A stretch of 64,000 nt of DNA, taken from Treponema bryantii. Lineage in GTDB: Bacteria > Spirochaetota > Spirochaetia > Treponematales > Treponemataceae. The stretch is from the NCBI RefSeq assembly GCF_900111035.1, contig NZ_FOFU01000002.1, positions 248,001 through 312,000 on the forward strand. Reading direction: 5' to 3'. Below, one piece after another: positions 17,233-26,102 of the stretch. The stretch's first letter is position 1; every line of letters begins with the position of its first letter. The notes under the pieces were generated by a model. The model ran no database searches and was not told where the DNA came from. It saw nothing but the letters and a program-made list of their open reading frames with translations. Position numbers and translations under genes: made by a program.

Positions 17233-18510
17233 TTAAATAGCTGCGAGGCCAAGTTTGATATCTTCGATGATATCTTCTACGTTTTCGAGACCACAGCTGA
17301 AGCGAACCATACCACCATCGATTCCAGCTGCTACGAGCTGTTCATCTGTAAGCTGGCGGTGAGTTGCAGAAGCCGGATGAAGAACGCAGGTGCGGATATC
17401 TGCAACATGAACTTCATCACAAGCCAGTTTAAGAGCATCCATAAAGCGAACTGCAGCTGCACGGCCACCCTTAATGCTGATAGAAATTACACCACAAGTT
17501 CCGTTTGGAAGATACTTCTGAGCACGCTCATAGTATTTATCTCCAGGAAGACCAGGGTAAATTACCTTTGCAATTTTGTCTGATGATTTGAAGAACTCAG
17601 CAACCTTGCGTGCATTTTCACAATAACGCTGCATACGAACAGGAAGAGTTTCAATTCCCATATTCAGATAGAATGCGCTCTGTGCTGCAGGGTAACAACC
17701 AAAGTCGCGCATAAGCTGTGTGCGGGCTTTTACAATATAAGCAGCCTTGCCAAAATCACCAACATAGCGAAGTCCATGATAACTTTCATCTGGCTCAACC
17801 ATATCAGCAAACTTGCCTGTAGCCTTGTAAGCTTTTTCCCAGTCGAAGTTTCCTGAATCTACGATACAGCCGCCGCCCTGTACAGCGTGACCATCCATAT
17901 ATTTTGTAGTTGAGTGAACTACGATATCTGCACCCCACTCAAACGGACGGCACAAATATGGAGTTGCAAAAGTATTATCTACGATAAGAGGAAGATTATT
18001 GTCATGAGCAGCCTTTGCCCAAACATCAAAATCAAAAACTGTAAGTGCTGGGTTTGCAATTGTTTCACCAAAAATACATTTTGTATTAGGTTTAATAGCC
18101 TTACAGATTTCTTCATAGCTTGCATCAACATCTACCCAGATACATTCAATTCCAAGCTTTTTAAGAGTAAAACCAAAGAGATTGATTGTTCCACCATAAA
18201 TTGAAGAAGAAGCAATAAAGCTGTCTCCAGCACAACAGAGGTTCAACACAGAAAGCAATGAAGCTGCCTGTCCGCTGCTTGTGAGCATACAACCAACACC
18301 ACCTTCAAGATCTGCAATTTTCTTTTCAACTGCATCACAGGTTGGGTTAGCAAAGCGTGAATACATAAATTCAGTAGGCTTGTCAAAAAGAGCAGCAACG
18401 TGATCGCAGCTGTCAAAACGGTAAGTTGTACTCTGTACAATTGGGATAGTTCCAGGACCACCATTTTCTGGTTTATAACCTGAATGCAAAACTTTTGTTT
18501 CAATTTTCAT
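17233..18510 (-). CDS. metY: O-acetylhomoserine sulfhydrylase (PLP enzyme)
   Basis: A 425-residue Cys/Met-metabolism PLP enzyme. The N-terminus TKVLHSGYKPENGGPGTIPI and the segments SRFANPTCDAVEKKIADLEGG and VHSTTKYMDGHAV (the Lys forms the internal aldimine) place it with the O-acetylhomoserine (thiol)-lyase group. The length of about 425 residues favours MetY over the ~390-residue cystathionine lyases. It makes homocysteine from O-acetylhomoserine and sulfide in the cytoplasm. It follows the AICAR transformylase gene after a 45 bp gap holding a terminator-like hairpin, and has an AAGGAAA ribosome site. Other members of this fold are possible but less likely. Confidence 0.88.
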   Translation of the reverse strand: MKIETKVLHSGYKPENGGPGTIPIVQSTTYRFDSCDHVAALFDKPTEFMYSRFANPTCDAVEKKIADLEGGVGCMLTSSGQAASLLSVLNLCCAGDSFIASSSIYGGTINLFGFTLKKLGIECIWVDVDASYEEICKAIKPNTKCIFGETIANPALTVFDFDVWAKAAHDNNLPLIVDNTFATPYLCRPFEWGADIVVHSTTKYMDGHAVQGGGCIVDSGNFDWEKAYKATGKFADMVEPDESYHGLRYVGDFGKAAYIVKARTQLMRDFGCYPAAQSAFYLNMGIETLPVRMQRYCENARKVAEFFKSSDKIAKVIYPGLPGDKYYERAQKYLPNGTCGVISISIKGGRAAAVRFMDALKLACDEVHVADIRTCVLHPASATHRQLTDEQLVAAGIDGGMVRFSCGLENVEDIIEDIKLGLAAI

Positions 18511-18532
18511 AGTTTATTTTCCTTATAAAAAG

Positions 18533-18549
18533 GGCAGGCCTAGCCTGCC
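18533..18549 (-). terminator. Hairpin between AICAR transformylase and metY
   Basis: A 7-bp perfect stem GGCAGGC/GCCTGCC with a 3-nt loop. On the minus strand it is followed by CTTTTTAT and then directly by the metY ribosome site, so it can end the upstream transcript or attenuate metY. Confidence 0.6.
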
Positions 18550-18555
18550 ATAATA

Positions 18556-19731
18556 TTAATGATGGAACAAACGGATTCCGTTGAATGCCATAACCATGTT
18601 GTAGTCATCAGCAGCCTTAATAACAAGGTCATCACGAACGCTTCCGCCCGGCTGAACTACACATGTAACACCAGACTTTCTTGCACGCTCAATGTTGTCT
18701 CCGAATGGGAAGAACGCATCAGAACCAACTGCAACGTTTGTATTCTTTGCAATCCATTCTGCTTTTTCTTCGCGAGTGAAAACTTCCGGCTTTACCTTAA
18801 AGAAGTTCTGCCATTTGCCTTCAGCAAGAACATCCATATATTCTTCACCAATGTAAACGTCGATTGTATTATCGCGGTCTGCACGTTTAATTCCGTCTAC
18901 GAACTGAAGTCCGAGTACCTTTGGAGACTGACGCAGCCACCAGTTATCAGCCTTCTGACCAGCAAGACGAGTACAGTGAACACGGCTCTGCTGTCCAGCC
19001 CCTATACCAATTGCCTGTCCGTCCTTTACGAAACAAACCGAGTTAGACTGAGTATATTTAAGAACGATGAGAGAAATTACAAGATTGCGCTTGTCATCTT
19101 CGCTGAGATTCTTGTTCTTAGTTACGATGTTTGAAAGAGCTGACTGCTCGTCAATCTTAAGAAAGTTGTGGCCCTGTTCAAAAGTAACACCGAAAACCTG
19201 TTTTCGTTCAAGGTCAGCTGGAACGTAATTAGGGTCAATCTGAATTACACAGTAGTTACCGTTCTTCTTAGCCTTAAGAATCTCGAGAGCCTTCTCGCTG
19301 TATCCCGGTGCGATAATACCATCAGAAACTTCCTTCTTGATAAGAAGAGCAGTTGCTTCATCACACTCGTCACTCAAAGAAATAAAATCGCCGAAAGAGC
19401 TCATGCGGTCTGCACCACGAGCGCGGGCATAAGCACAGGCAAGCGGAGTAAGTTCAACATTGTCAGTAAAATAAATCTGCTTAAGAGTGTCTGAAAGAGG
19501 AAGTCCAACAGCAGCACCAGCAGGTGAAACGTGCTTAAAAGAAGTAGCTGCAGGAAGTCCAGTTGCTTCCTTCAATTCCTTAACAAGCTGCCAGCCATTG
19601 AGAGCATCCAGCAGGTTGATGTATCCAGGTCTTCCGTTTACAACAGTGATAGGAAGATCGCCGCTTTCCATGTAAACCCTTGCAGGTTTCTGATTCGGAT
19701 TACATCCGTATTTCAATTCAAGTTCTTTCAT
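18556..19731 (-). CDS. purH: AICAR formyltransferase, stand-alone
   Basis: A 391-residue protein carrying only the AICAR transformylase half of PurH: it starts ELKYGCNPNQKPARVY, has the catalytic segment SFKHVSPAGAAVG, and later GAGQQSRVHCTRLAG and DAFFPFGDNIERA. The MGS-like IMP cyclohydrolase domain that normally forms the N-terminal ~200 residues is absent. It adds the second formyl group in purine synthesis. The missing last step is probably supplied by the PurO-type cyclohydrolase at 21732-22463. The start has a promoter 8 nt upstream and no Shine-Dalgarno. GC-rich repeat copy B lies just upstream. Confidence 0.9.
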   Translation of the reverse strand: MKELELKYGCNPNQKPARVYMESGDLPITVVNGRPGYINLLDALNGWQLVKELKEATGLPAATSFKHVSPAGAAVGLPLSDTLKQIYFTDNVELTPLACAYARARGADRMSSFGDFISLSDECDEATALLIKKEVSDGIIAPGYSEKALEILKAKKNGNYCVIQIDPNYVPADLERKQVFGVTFEQGHNFLKIDEQSALSNIVTKNKNLSEDDKRNLVISLIVLKYTQSNSVCFVKDGQAIGIGAGQQSRVHCTRLAGQKADNWWLRQSPKVLGLQFVDGIKRADRDNTIDVYIGEEYMDVLAEGKWQNFFKVKPEVFTREEKAEWIAKNTNVAVGSDAFFPFGDNIERARKSGVTCVVQPGGSVRDDLVIKAADDYNMVMAFNGIRLFHH

Positions 19732-19739
19732 AGAGAAAC

Positions 19740-19768
19740 ATAATATAGAAAAATGGATAAAAATTCAA
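19740..19768 (-). promoter_or_regulatory. AICAR transformylase promoter, leaderless type
   Basis: Minus-strand -35 TTGAAT (19763-19768) and -10 TATTAT (19740-19745) are 17 bp apart. The -10 ends 8 nt before the ATG at 19731. Confidence 0.6.
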
Positions 19769-19770
19769 AT

Positions 19771-19850
19771 GAGGGGAAAGCCTTCCCCTGGCTCGCACTT
19801 TGTTGCTCGCCACCCCTTCCAGCGGGGGTCTCCCCCGCAACGCCCCCGGC
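19771..19850 (+). repeat. GC-rich palindromic repeat family 1, copy B
   Basis: 80 bp aligned along its length with copies A and C. It abuts the yesL stop codon (its last base is the first base of that codon on the plus strand) and ends 2 bp from the -35 of the AICAR transformylase promoter. Its hairpins may act as the yesL terminator. Confidence 0.8.
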
Positions 19851-20473
19851 TAATCCTCGGTAGACTCAGAAGACTCCGTACTCTCAGGATTCTCTATTTT
19901 TACAAAAATATTTTTTGCAGGAACGCTGATAGTATAAAAAATCAAAGCCGGCAGAATCAAAATTCCTGCGAAATACACCTTAAACGTAAGTGCAAGCACC
20001 AGCAATTCTACAATAACTATTCCAAGAGCTTTAATACTTGAATTAGCATACTGCGCAAAAAGAGCTATTGAGTTTCTGAGAGTATTTATAAAAGTGTTTG
20101 AATAACGTGCAATCAAAGGATAAGAATAAAAATTCAAAACAAGAACAACAAGAAAATAAACAGCCAGTAAACCAATCTTAATCAGATTCAAACCATCATC
20201 CCAGGCAAGATAAACAAAAAATCCGCCAAGACCAAATGTAATCACAGTAAACAGTAAAATCAAAAAACCCTGAATTAAATCCTGTCGGAACGCTTTAAAA
20301 AAGCGGCGGGTAATTCCCCTGAATGACTGAACTTCTTCATCATCATCTGCAAGACGAAGCGTTACTGCAAACGCAGCACAAGTTGAAGCACCAGCCGTAA
20401 GAACAGGAATACAGCATAACAACCAGAGAATATTTACCCATAACAGGCTTACAAATTTCTTTATTAAATCCAT
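19850..20473 (-). CDS. YesL/DUF624 family membrane protein
   Basis: A 207-residue membrane protein with about four to five hydrophobic segments. The start MDLIKKFVSLLWVNILWLLC and the following IPVLTAGASTCAAFAVTLRL are typical of YesL (DUF624), a family often found in operons of large-solute-binding-protein ABC sugar importers. Its molecular function is unknown. The C-terminus is an acidic Glu/Ser/Thr tail. It lies 24 bp after the serine hydrolase gene, on the same strand, with an AAGGTGA ribosome site, and about 4 kb from the glucan-operon binding protein. Functional linkage to that importer is inference. Confidence 0.8.
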   Translation of the reverse strand: MDLIKKFVSLLWVNILWLLCCIPVLTAGASTCAAFAVTLRLADDDEEVQSFRGITRRFFKAFRQDLIQGFLILLFTVITFGLGGFFVYLAWDDGLNLIKIGLLAVYFLVVLVLNFYSYPLIARYSNTFINTLRNSIALFAQYANSSIKALGIVIVELLVLALTFKVYFAGILILPALIFYTISVPAKNIFVKIENPESTESSESTED

Positions 20474-20497
20474 TTTATCACCTTTTACTAACTAACG

Positions 20498-21622
20498 TTA
20501 GTTATTATTTTCTTCATACAATTTATAAAGATTTCTTGCAACAGAAGTTGCATTTATCTTTGCGACAGGACAATTACACAAAACAATCACAGATACTTTT
20601 CCATCAAAATAATAGCCATCGTAAGAATTGAAAACATTTGTTACGCCGGCATGGAAAATTGAATCGTCGTGTCGGTAAACTCCATAGCCATAAGATTCAG
20701 AATCAATCATTTTCTGAAAAGTCTTTTTCTTTACAACTTTACCACTTGTAAAAAGCACATTCCATTTAAAGAGGTCTGTAACATTTGAATTTACATCTCC
20801 ACAGCCAAGGGCAAGAGCGGCGGGAATGCTGTAATATCGGCCTTTATAATCATAACCGCGGGTATCTGTTTTTTGAAACTCAAGGTTTGAATGATTCATT
20901 CCGCAGCGGGTAAAAATATTTTTCTGTATATATTCGCTGTAAGACATTCCACTCACCTGCTCAATTATTGAGGCAAGAAGATAATAATTTGTGTTGCAGT
21001 AAAAATATGTACTGTCCGGTTCGGCAAGAAGCGGTGCTTCGCTCAGATATGTGAGAACAAGATTTTTATCCACCGGCTTGCAGGCCATCTGATTTACTTC
21101 GATATGACGGTAAATATTTTTAGGAAAGAACTCATCTGCAGAATTGATATGATCTGTAAGCCCTGACCGCATATTCAAAAGCATTTCAATTGTAATTTTG
21201 TCACCGGCTTCGAAGTCAGAAAAGAACTTAGAAATCTTGTCGTCCACCGCCAGCTTTTTCTTTTCCACCAGCTGCATCACCGCGGCGGCCGTCATCTGCT
21301 TACTTATAGACCCGGCCTCAAAAGTACTGTTAATGCCTATCGGCACCTTCTCGGGGGCCGCCGCCTTCACATCGCAAACACCGTACCCTTTTGCAAACAC
21401 TATTTTGTCGCCGCGCCCAATAAGCACCGCGCCCTGGAACCCCGACTCTGTAAGATAAGAATCCGCCGCACCAGCAAATTCCCTGTACTTTGGATTTATA
21501 ACTTCTGAATCATTCCACGACTGTTTTTTAATGTTTGAGCAGGAAGCAAGCCATAAAGCAGACGTTAAAATAAAAAGAGAGACACCAACGAAAAAAACGT
21601 GAGTTCGCGTTTGTTTTTCCAT
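20498..21622 (-). CDS. Serine hydrolase lipoprotein, class C beta-lactamase/DD-peptidase fold
   Basis: A 374-residue lipoprotein (lipobox LWLASCS, Cys28). The beta-lactamase-type domain has the catalytic SxxK in EAGSISKQMT, the YxN-type motif in YFYCNTNYYLL and a third motif HAG in FHAGVTNVF in place of KTG. These residues support an envelope esterase, peptidase or D-Ala-processing role rather than antibiotic resistance; the substrate cannot be told from sequence. It has an AAGGAG ribosome site, follows the IMP cyclohydrolase gene after a dispersed repeat, and precedes yesL. A 14-bp palindrome AACTAACGTTAGTT overlaps its stop codon. Confidence 0.8.
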   Translation of the reverse strand: MEKQTRTHVFFVGVSLFILTSALWLASCSNIKKQSWNDSEVINPKYREFAGAADSYLTESGFQGAVLIGRGDKIVFAKGYGVCDVKAAAPEKVPIGINSTFEAGSISKQMTAAAVMQLVEKKKLAVDDKISKFFSDFEAGDKITIEMLLNMRSGLTDHINSADEFFPKNIYRHIEVNQMACKPVDKNLVLTYLSEAPLLAEPDSTYFYCNTNYYLLASIIEQVSGMSYSEYIQKNIFTRCGMNHSNLEFQKTDTRGYDYKGRYYSIPAALALGCGDVNSNVTDLFKWNVLFTSGKVVKKKTFQKMIDSESYGYGVYRHDDSIFHAGVTNVFNSYDGYYFDGKVSVIVLCNCPVAKINATSVARNLYKLYEENNN

Positions 21623-21633
21623 CGTGTCTCCTT

Positions 21634-21730
21634 AAAAGTCGGCAAGCACAGCTTGCCTCTGAGCCATTCTTTCGATAATCCTAAAACGAGTCTTTCGGCT
21701 CGTTTTTTTACGGATTTTCGATTTCAGGCT
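21634..21730 (-). repeat. Dispersed hairpin repeat family 3, copy 1
   Basis: 97 bp that match 39357-39455 in order over nearly the full length. Marks are GGCAAGC/GCTTGCC hairpin, a TCGATAATCCTAAAACGAG stretch, a short central hairpin and TTTTTTACGGATTTTCGATT. Read on the minus strand it begins 1 bp after the IMP cyclohydrolase stop codon, like the second copy after the ricT stop. The central AACGAG..CTCGTTTT hairpin can act as a terminator. Confidence 0.8.
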
Positions 21731-21731
21731 A

Positions 21732-22463
21732 TTACAGATTCTTATTCAAAATACGCTCTTCGTACTTACCAGTTTCAAGATCAATAAATCGTACAAAAAG
21801 TGAAACCTTATTCTCTTCGTTCAAAGAACTCCAGATTGTATTTGTAAGAGTTTCAATGTCGCCTTCAATCTTGAGTTTTACCGGTTCACCCTCAAAACTT
21901 GGAAGAGGATTTCCATCACCCATATAAGTGTGAATATAATGTCCCTCACCCTTCTGAGGATTATCGTAAGTGTAAGTAAAGCGAAGAGTATTATCGCCGT
22001 TACCACAGTCACTCTTAAGAATAGAAAGTGAGTAAGCATAAGCACCGTTTACTCCGCCTTCAAGATCAAGCAAAGAAGAAATACGTGGAGTATAGTTTGG
22101 AGCATCGTGCTCGTACTTACGGCTGCGAAGAGACTGTTCAAAAGTCTTTCCTTCTTTCAAACCATCAAAAATTGTATCTGTCTGGTCCCCGTTTGTTACG
22201 ATTGTCTTTTTTCCAAGCTCACGAACTGCAGCATAAATGATAAGACTTGGGTCACCAGCAATCAAAGACTCATCAAAAGCTTTTGTGCGAACAACCTCAG
22301 TTCCATTTTCGTTTTCTGTAACAAAAATACGGTTGCGGCTTCCTGCACTGCGGCCCATTGTCCAGTAAGCAGAAACTGCATATTTTCCATCAGCTGATAA
22401 ACCAGCAATAATTCCTCTTCCAGGGTAAGTTGTAGAAGACAATTCGTTTTTAATTTCTTTCAT
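21732..22463 (-). CDS. IMP cyclohydrolase, PurO-like
   Basis: A 243-residue protein matching the IMP cyclohydrolase family first defined by archaeal PurO. The N-terminus YPGRGIIAGLSADGKYAVSAYW is followed by MGRSAGSRNRIF, DPSLIIYAAVRE, a GDQTDTI stretch and DAPNYTPRISSLLD, all family hallmarks. It closes the purine ring by converting FAICAR to IMP. It complements the stand-alone AICAR transformylase 2 kb away, so together they replace bifunctional PurH. A GGAG ribosome site precedes the ATG. The acyltransferase gene lies 15 bp upstream on the same strand. The call is by recognition of the motif set, not a search. Confidence 0.83.
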   Translation of the reverse strand: MKEIKNELSSTTYPGRGIIAGLSADGKYAVSAYWTMGRSAGSRNRIFVTENENGTEVVRTKAFDESLIAGDPSLIIYAAVRELGKKTIVTNGDQTDTIFDGLKEGKTFEQSLRSRKYEHDAPNYTPRISSLLDLEGGVNGAYAYSLSILKSDCGNGDNTLRFTYTYDNPQKGEGHYIHTYMGDGNPLPSFEGEPVKLKIEGDIETLTNTIWSSLNEENKVSLFVRFIDLETGKYEERILNKNL

Positions 22464-22478
22464 TTTTTGCTCCAGTAT

Positions 22479-23369
22479 TTATTCAGCATCACCGTGCTGC
22501 TTTTCTAAATATTCCATAACTGCATCAACAGTCTTCTGTTTTGGATCTGCTTCATCTGCAGGTAACTTTGCGAGAATATTGTTTCGGAATTCCTTACAGT
22601 CAATTACAGGACTGGCAGTAAATGTACATTTACCAGTTTCAAGAATATCAGCAAGCATATCCTCAGGGTTCTCAGGATTTATGCGCAGACAATTTCCATT
22701 TATTGAAACAAGAATCATCTTGTCAAAAAGACGGAGGTAACTGTCAATTTCACGAAGACCGCGTTTTGTTTCCGGCTGTCCAGGACGATAACGTGTACCA
22801 CTAGGGAATACCAGGATCATCTGACCACGTTTTTTGCAGGCATCCATAGCACGCATAGCAGCAAAGTTAATTTTTCTGGCTCTCTGCTCTTCTGCAGCCT
22901 TTTCTTCTTCGGAAATTTCCTTTCCTTCTACGGCATTCAATGAACGTGTAGGATAAATTACAACACGAGTAAAGCCTTCTGTAAATGCACGTACACCGGC
23001 ACTTGCTTCATTAAGCTTCATTCCTGCTACAGCTACAATTCTGGAAGACATATCCTTTGCCCAGTCTTCGCCGTTCTTTTCAAGAAGATAAAGAATTCCA
23101 GGTAAATCAAGATTTGTGTAGTGCTCCATAAGAATAAGGCCAGATTTTCCTTCGTTTACAACTGAATCATAGAAGGCCTTAAAATTTTCAATGTTTCCCA
23201 AACCTGATTCAGAATTGAATGCTTCATCCAAAAGCTTCCACATGTAAGGTCTGAGTTGAAGATTTGCTTCTTCATAAACTTTTGTTTCATCAATTTTCGC
23301 AGCAGCGTGCGAAAGCTTAGACATTTCAGCAAATACACTGCCGAATTTGTCTTTCAACATAATTCCCAT
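22479..23369 (-). CDS. Glycerol-phosphate-type acyltransferase
   Basis: About 296 residues. The start at 23369 is chosen because AAGGAAG sits at the right distance, while the longer frame to 23417 has none. The acyltransferase HX4D motif is HYTNLD, the second block is VFPSGTRYRPGQ (equivalent to FPEGTR), and a further block VIYPTRSLNA lies between. These define the PlsC/glycerol-3-phosphate acyltransferase superfamily, which moves fatty acyl groups onto glycerol phosphates at the inner membrane. No clear membrane span is visible. Which acceptor it uses is not decided by sequence. It precedes the IMP cyclohydrolase gene. Confidence 0.8.
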   Translation of the reverse strand: MGIMLKDKFGSVFAEMSKLSHAAAKIDETKVYEEANLQLRPYMWKLLDEAFNSESGLGNIENFKAFYDSVVNEGKSGLILMEHYTNLDLPGILYLLEKNGEDWAKDMSSRIVAVAGMKLNEASAGVRAFTEGFTRVVIYPTRSLNAVEGKEISEEEKAAEEQRARKINFAAMRAMDACKKRGQMILVFPSGTRYRPGQPETKRGLREIDSYLRLFDKMILVSINGNCLRINPENPEDMLADILETGKCTFTASPVIDCKEFRNNILAKLPADEADPKQKTVDAVMEYLEKQHGDAE

Positions 23370-23455
23370 AATGCTTCCTTGAAAACAATAGTTATAAAAA
23401 TAATAGTTAAAATCCATTATAGATTATTTATTACTTAGATACAATAATAACCTAT

Positions 23456-25126
23456 ATGATGAAACGAACTCTTTTGACCATTGCAGCAGCACTGCTTCTT
23501 ATTACAGGCTGCAGCTCAAAAAACAAAACTCCACAGACTATTGAAAATTCAGATGGTTCTGTGAGCATTACCCGGATTGATGAAGATGGAAAAGCGATTC
23601 TCTTCAATAGGAAGTTTGGCAAAGATAAAAATGTCACACAGGTAAGACTTCACGATACTTCCCGTGCAAATCCTGTTTCAATAGATTTATCTCCTTATGA
23701 AGGAAAAGATATTGAAATCCAGCTTTCCTGCGAAATGTTCATTGATGATAACACTACTAAAAAAACTCAGGTGATATGGATGATCAATGAACTGGAAGAA
23801 AACTTCCCAAAACTTTTTGACAGAAAGGTAGATAACGGAAAATGGTTCAGCGTAAATAAACATCTTACACTCCATCTTTCCGGAAAAAGACAGCTGTATG
23901 TTTCCGGGGGCACACTCAACAAGGAAGCAACTGTATACATTAAAAACTTCAAACTTCGTCTCAATGGAGAAGGTCTTACAAAAGGTGCTCCTCAACCGGA
24001 AGTCTGGACAGAAGTTACTGGTGTAAAAGATGTTCTGAAAGATTATTTTGATTATTTTGGCTTCTGTGTTTCCTATAATAACACCTTCAAGGAACCTCTT
24101 TTACAGAAGGGGCTTCCACTGCATGCAAGTGTAATTACTATGGAAAACGAATTTAAACCTGATTTTATATTCGGATGGAATAAACCCAATAAACTTACAG
24201 AATTCCGTGGAGAAGATGGAAATCTCTACGAAGTTCCAGCAGACATTCCAACCTTTAAGCAGATGGACAGCATTCTTTCTGACATGAAAAAACTCGGCTT
24301 AAAGCTCCGTGGCCACACTCTTGTATGGCACAGTCAGACTCCGGCCTGGTTCTTCCAGAAAAACTTTGGTCGTAACGGGGAAACTGCCCTTGTGAATCCA
24401 GATGAAATGAATGCCCGCATGGAATGGTATATAAAAACAGTTCTTCAGCATGTTGCAGAATGGGAAAAGAAAAACAACAATGGTGAACATATGATTCTCG
24501 CATGGGATGTTGTAAATGAAGCAGCCTCAGACAATGCTACAGACGCAAATTTCCTTCGTGATGCAGGTTCAAGCAACTGGTTTGCAGTATATAAAAACGA
24601 AACCTTTATTGTAAATGCTTTCCGTTATGCAAATAAATATGCTCCAAAAGATGTAAAACTTGTTTACAACGACTACGGCTGTGCATCCACAAACAAAAAC
24701 AGAGCAATCTGCAAAATCATTGATGCAATTCAGGCAGCACCAGATGCACGTATTGATGCAGCCGGGATGCAGACACATGTCGGCATAAATGATTCTGCCG
24801 CAAACTTTGAAAAAGCCGTTCAAAACTTCCTTGCAAAAGGAATCAATGTTCAGATTACAGAAATGGATGTTGCAAATGGCAGTGCATCATACAATGCAAT
24901 GCGCCTTAAAGACTTCTATAAAACCTGGTTTACAATGTTCATTAAGAACCGTAAACAGCCTGGAAAAAATGGTATAGAAGGAGTTACTCTCTGGGGTGTA
25001 CGCGACGAATGGACCTGGCTTAACGGCATGCATAAGGGCCATACTCAATATCCTCTTTTATTTAAGGATAAAGAATTCCACTGTAAACCTGCTTACTACG
25101 GTGTAATCGAAGCTGCAAACGAATAA
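23456..25126 (+). CDS. GH10 endo-beta-1,4-xylanase lipoprotein
   Basis: A 556-residue surface-type enzyme with lipobox LLLITGCS (Cys19 counting from the first of two ATGs at 23456 and 23459). Residues about 45-175 form a beta-sandwich like xylan-binding CBM22-type modules. The GH10 barrel follows: LRGHTLVWHSQTPAWF, acid/base Glu355 in WDVVNEAAS and nucleophile Glu469 in QITEMDV, both intact, then GVTLWGVRDEWTWL. It cleaves xylan backbones in hemicellulose. The gene is not in an operon with a transporter. No Shine-Dalgarno is seen; a TACAAT -10-like box ends 10 nt before the first ATG. Confidence 0.95.
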   Translation: MMKRTLLTIAAALLLITGCSSKNKTPQTIENSDGSVSITRIDEDGKAILFNRKFGKDKNVTQVRLHDTSRANPVSIDLSPYEGKDIEIQLSCEMFIDDNTTKKTQVIWMINELEENFPKLFDRKVDNGKWFSVNKHLTLHLSGKRQLYVSGGTLNKEATVYIKNFKLRLNGEGLTKGAPQPEVWTEVTGVKDVLKDYFDYFGFCVSYNNTFKEPLLQKGLPLHASVITMENEFKPDFIFGWNKPNKLTEFRGEDGNLYEVPADIPTFKQMDSILSDMKKLGLKLRGHTLVWHSQTPAWFFQKNFGRNGETALVNPDEMNARMEWYIKTVLQHVAEWEKKNNNGEHMILAWDVVNEAASDNATDANFLRDAGSSNWFAVYKNETFIVNAFRYANKYAPKDVKLVYNDYGCASTNKNRAICKIIDAIQAAPDARIDAAGMQTHVGINDSAANFEKAVQNFLAKGINVQITEMDVANGSASYNAMRLKDFYKTWFTMFIKNRKQPGKNGIEGVTLWGVRDEWTWLNGMHKGHTQYPLLFKDKEFHCKPAYYGVIEAANE

Positions 25127-25192
25127 ATCCACCGCCATATTCCATTAAAGAAGTTCCTTTTTTCTGCCGATATTAAAATGAGGTATTGTATT

Positions 25193-26041
25193 ATGAAAAA
25201 GGGAACTTCTATATTTTTATTTCTTATCACTTTTCTCGGAATAACTCTTTTTTCCTGTAAATTAGAATTTGACGATACAAATTTGTATGATAAGCCTGGT
25301 GTTGATTTATCAGATAAGCAGGTTACACTTATTATTCCTAAAGTAAACTCAAAAACTAAATATTTGAATGTATACAGAAGAGACAAAGAAAATGATGTTG
25401 TTACAACAATTGCTCTTCTAAATCATCCTCTTGCACTTTTAAATGATAATAAGAATTATCGTTTTATTGATAAACTTATTAAAGATGGACATTCTTATGA
25501 TTATCGAGTCCGTTACAATATAGACGGAGAATATTATTATACAAAATGGTCAGACGTTATAGAAATAAAAGCCTCTGAATTTGATTCTTGCTATTATGAA
25601 TCTGATAATTTAACTTTCAGAACAACTGGTGTCAGCCTGAAATACAACAAAGATAAGCAGACTATAGAAATAAACGGAACAATTGTTGAACCTGACTTTC
25701 CTGAATATATAACAGACAGTTACTACCCAATGTTGATTATTCAAAGCGAAACTGCTACTCAAACCTTCGCGCTTCCTTCAATTGCAAGCGGAACAACACT
25801 ACCACTCTTAGGACTTCTTCCTCCTGAATTTCTGGACACTGAATTAACCATCAACGGTATTGTTGGACAAAAAATGATTTTTGATGATGATTCTAAACCT
25901 ATAGAAGACAGACTGATTAAAGAAGTTATCTGGACTGAACCAACAGCAATCAAAGTTACAGGTGTCGGAAGCTCACAAAAAATTGTAGTGCCATCACAAT
26001 TAGGAACAGACGGTTTCGACTACTCCGCATCAATATACTAA
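25193..26041 (+). CDS. Lipoprotein of unknown function
   Basis: About 282 residues. The ATG at 25193 has GAGGT upstream and starts a normal signal peptide with lipobox TLFSCKL; the earlier ATG at 25178 is less likely. The mature part has a short region that may be a fibronectin-III-like fold (LIIPKVNSKTKYLNVYRRD, then HSYDYRVRYNIDGEYYYTKWS), where Tyr/Trp-rich strands end in a WSDV motif. No enzyme motif is visible. It follows the xylanase gene by 66 bp on the same strand, so a surface role with xylan is possible but not shown. Confidence 0.65.
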   Translation: MKKGTSIFLFLITFLGITLFSCKLEFDDTNLYDKPGVDLSDKQVTLIIPKVNSKTKYLNVYRRDKENDVVTTIALLNHPLALLNDNKNYRFIDKLIKDGHSYDYRVRYNIDGEYYYTKWSDVIEIKASEFDSCYYESDNLTFRTTGVSLKYNKDKQTIEINGTIVEPDFPEYITDSYYPMLIIQSETATQTFALPSIASGTTLPLLGLLPPEFLDTELTINGIVGQKMIFDDDSKPIEDRLIKEVIWTEPTAIKVTGVGSSQKIVVPSQLGTDGFDYSASIY

Positions 26042-26102
26042 TCACGCCGCTGCGCAAAATGACAATTGAACAAAAATTGTAAAAATGGTAATTTAGACCA
26101 GT

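Noticed and set aside
18559-19134. 191-codon plus-strand frame
   Set aside because: Antisense to the AICAR transformylase, which is strongly conserved.
20490-20503. 14-bp palindrome AACTAACGTTAGTT as an operator
   Set aside because: It overlaps the serine hydrolase stop codon with no promoter or regulator gene beside it; could be chance.
26043-26063. Possible fragment of repeat family 2 after the lipoprotein gene
   Set aside because: Only a dozen bases resemble the repeat arm; too short to call.
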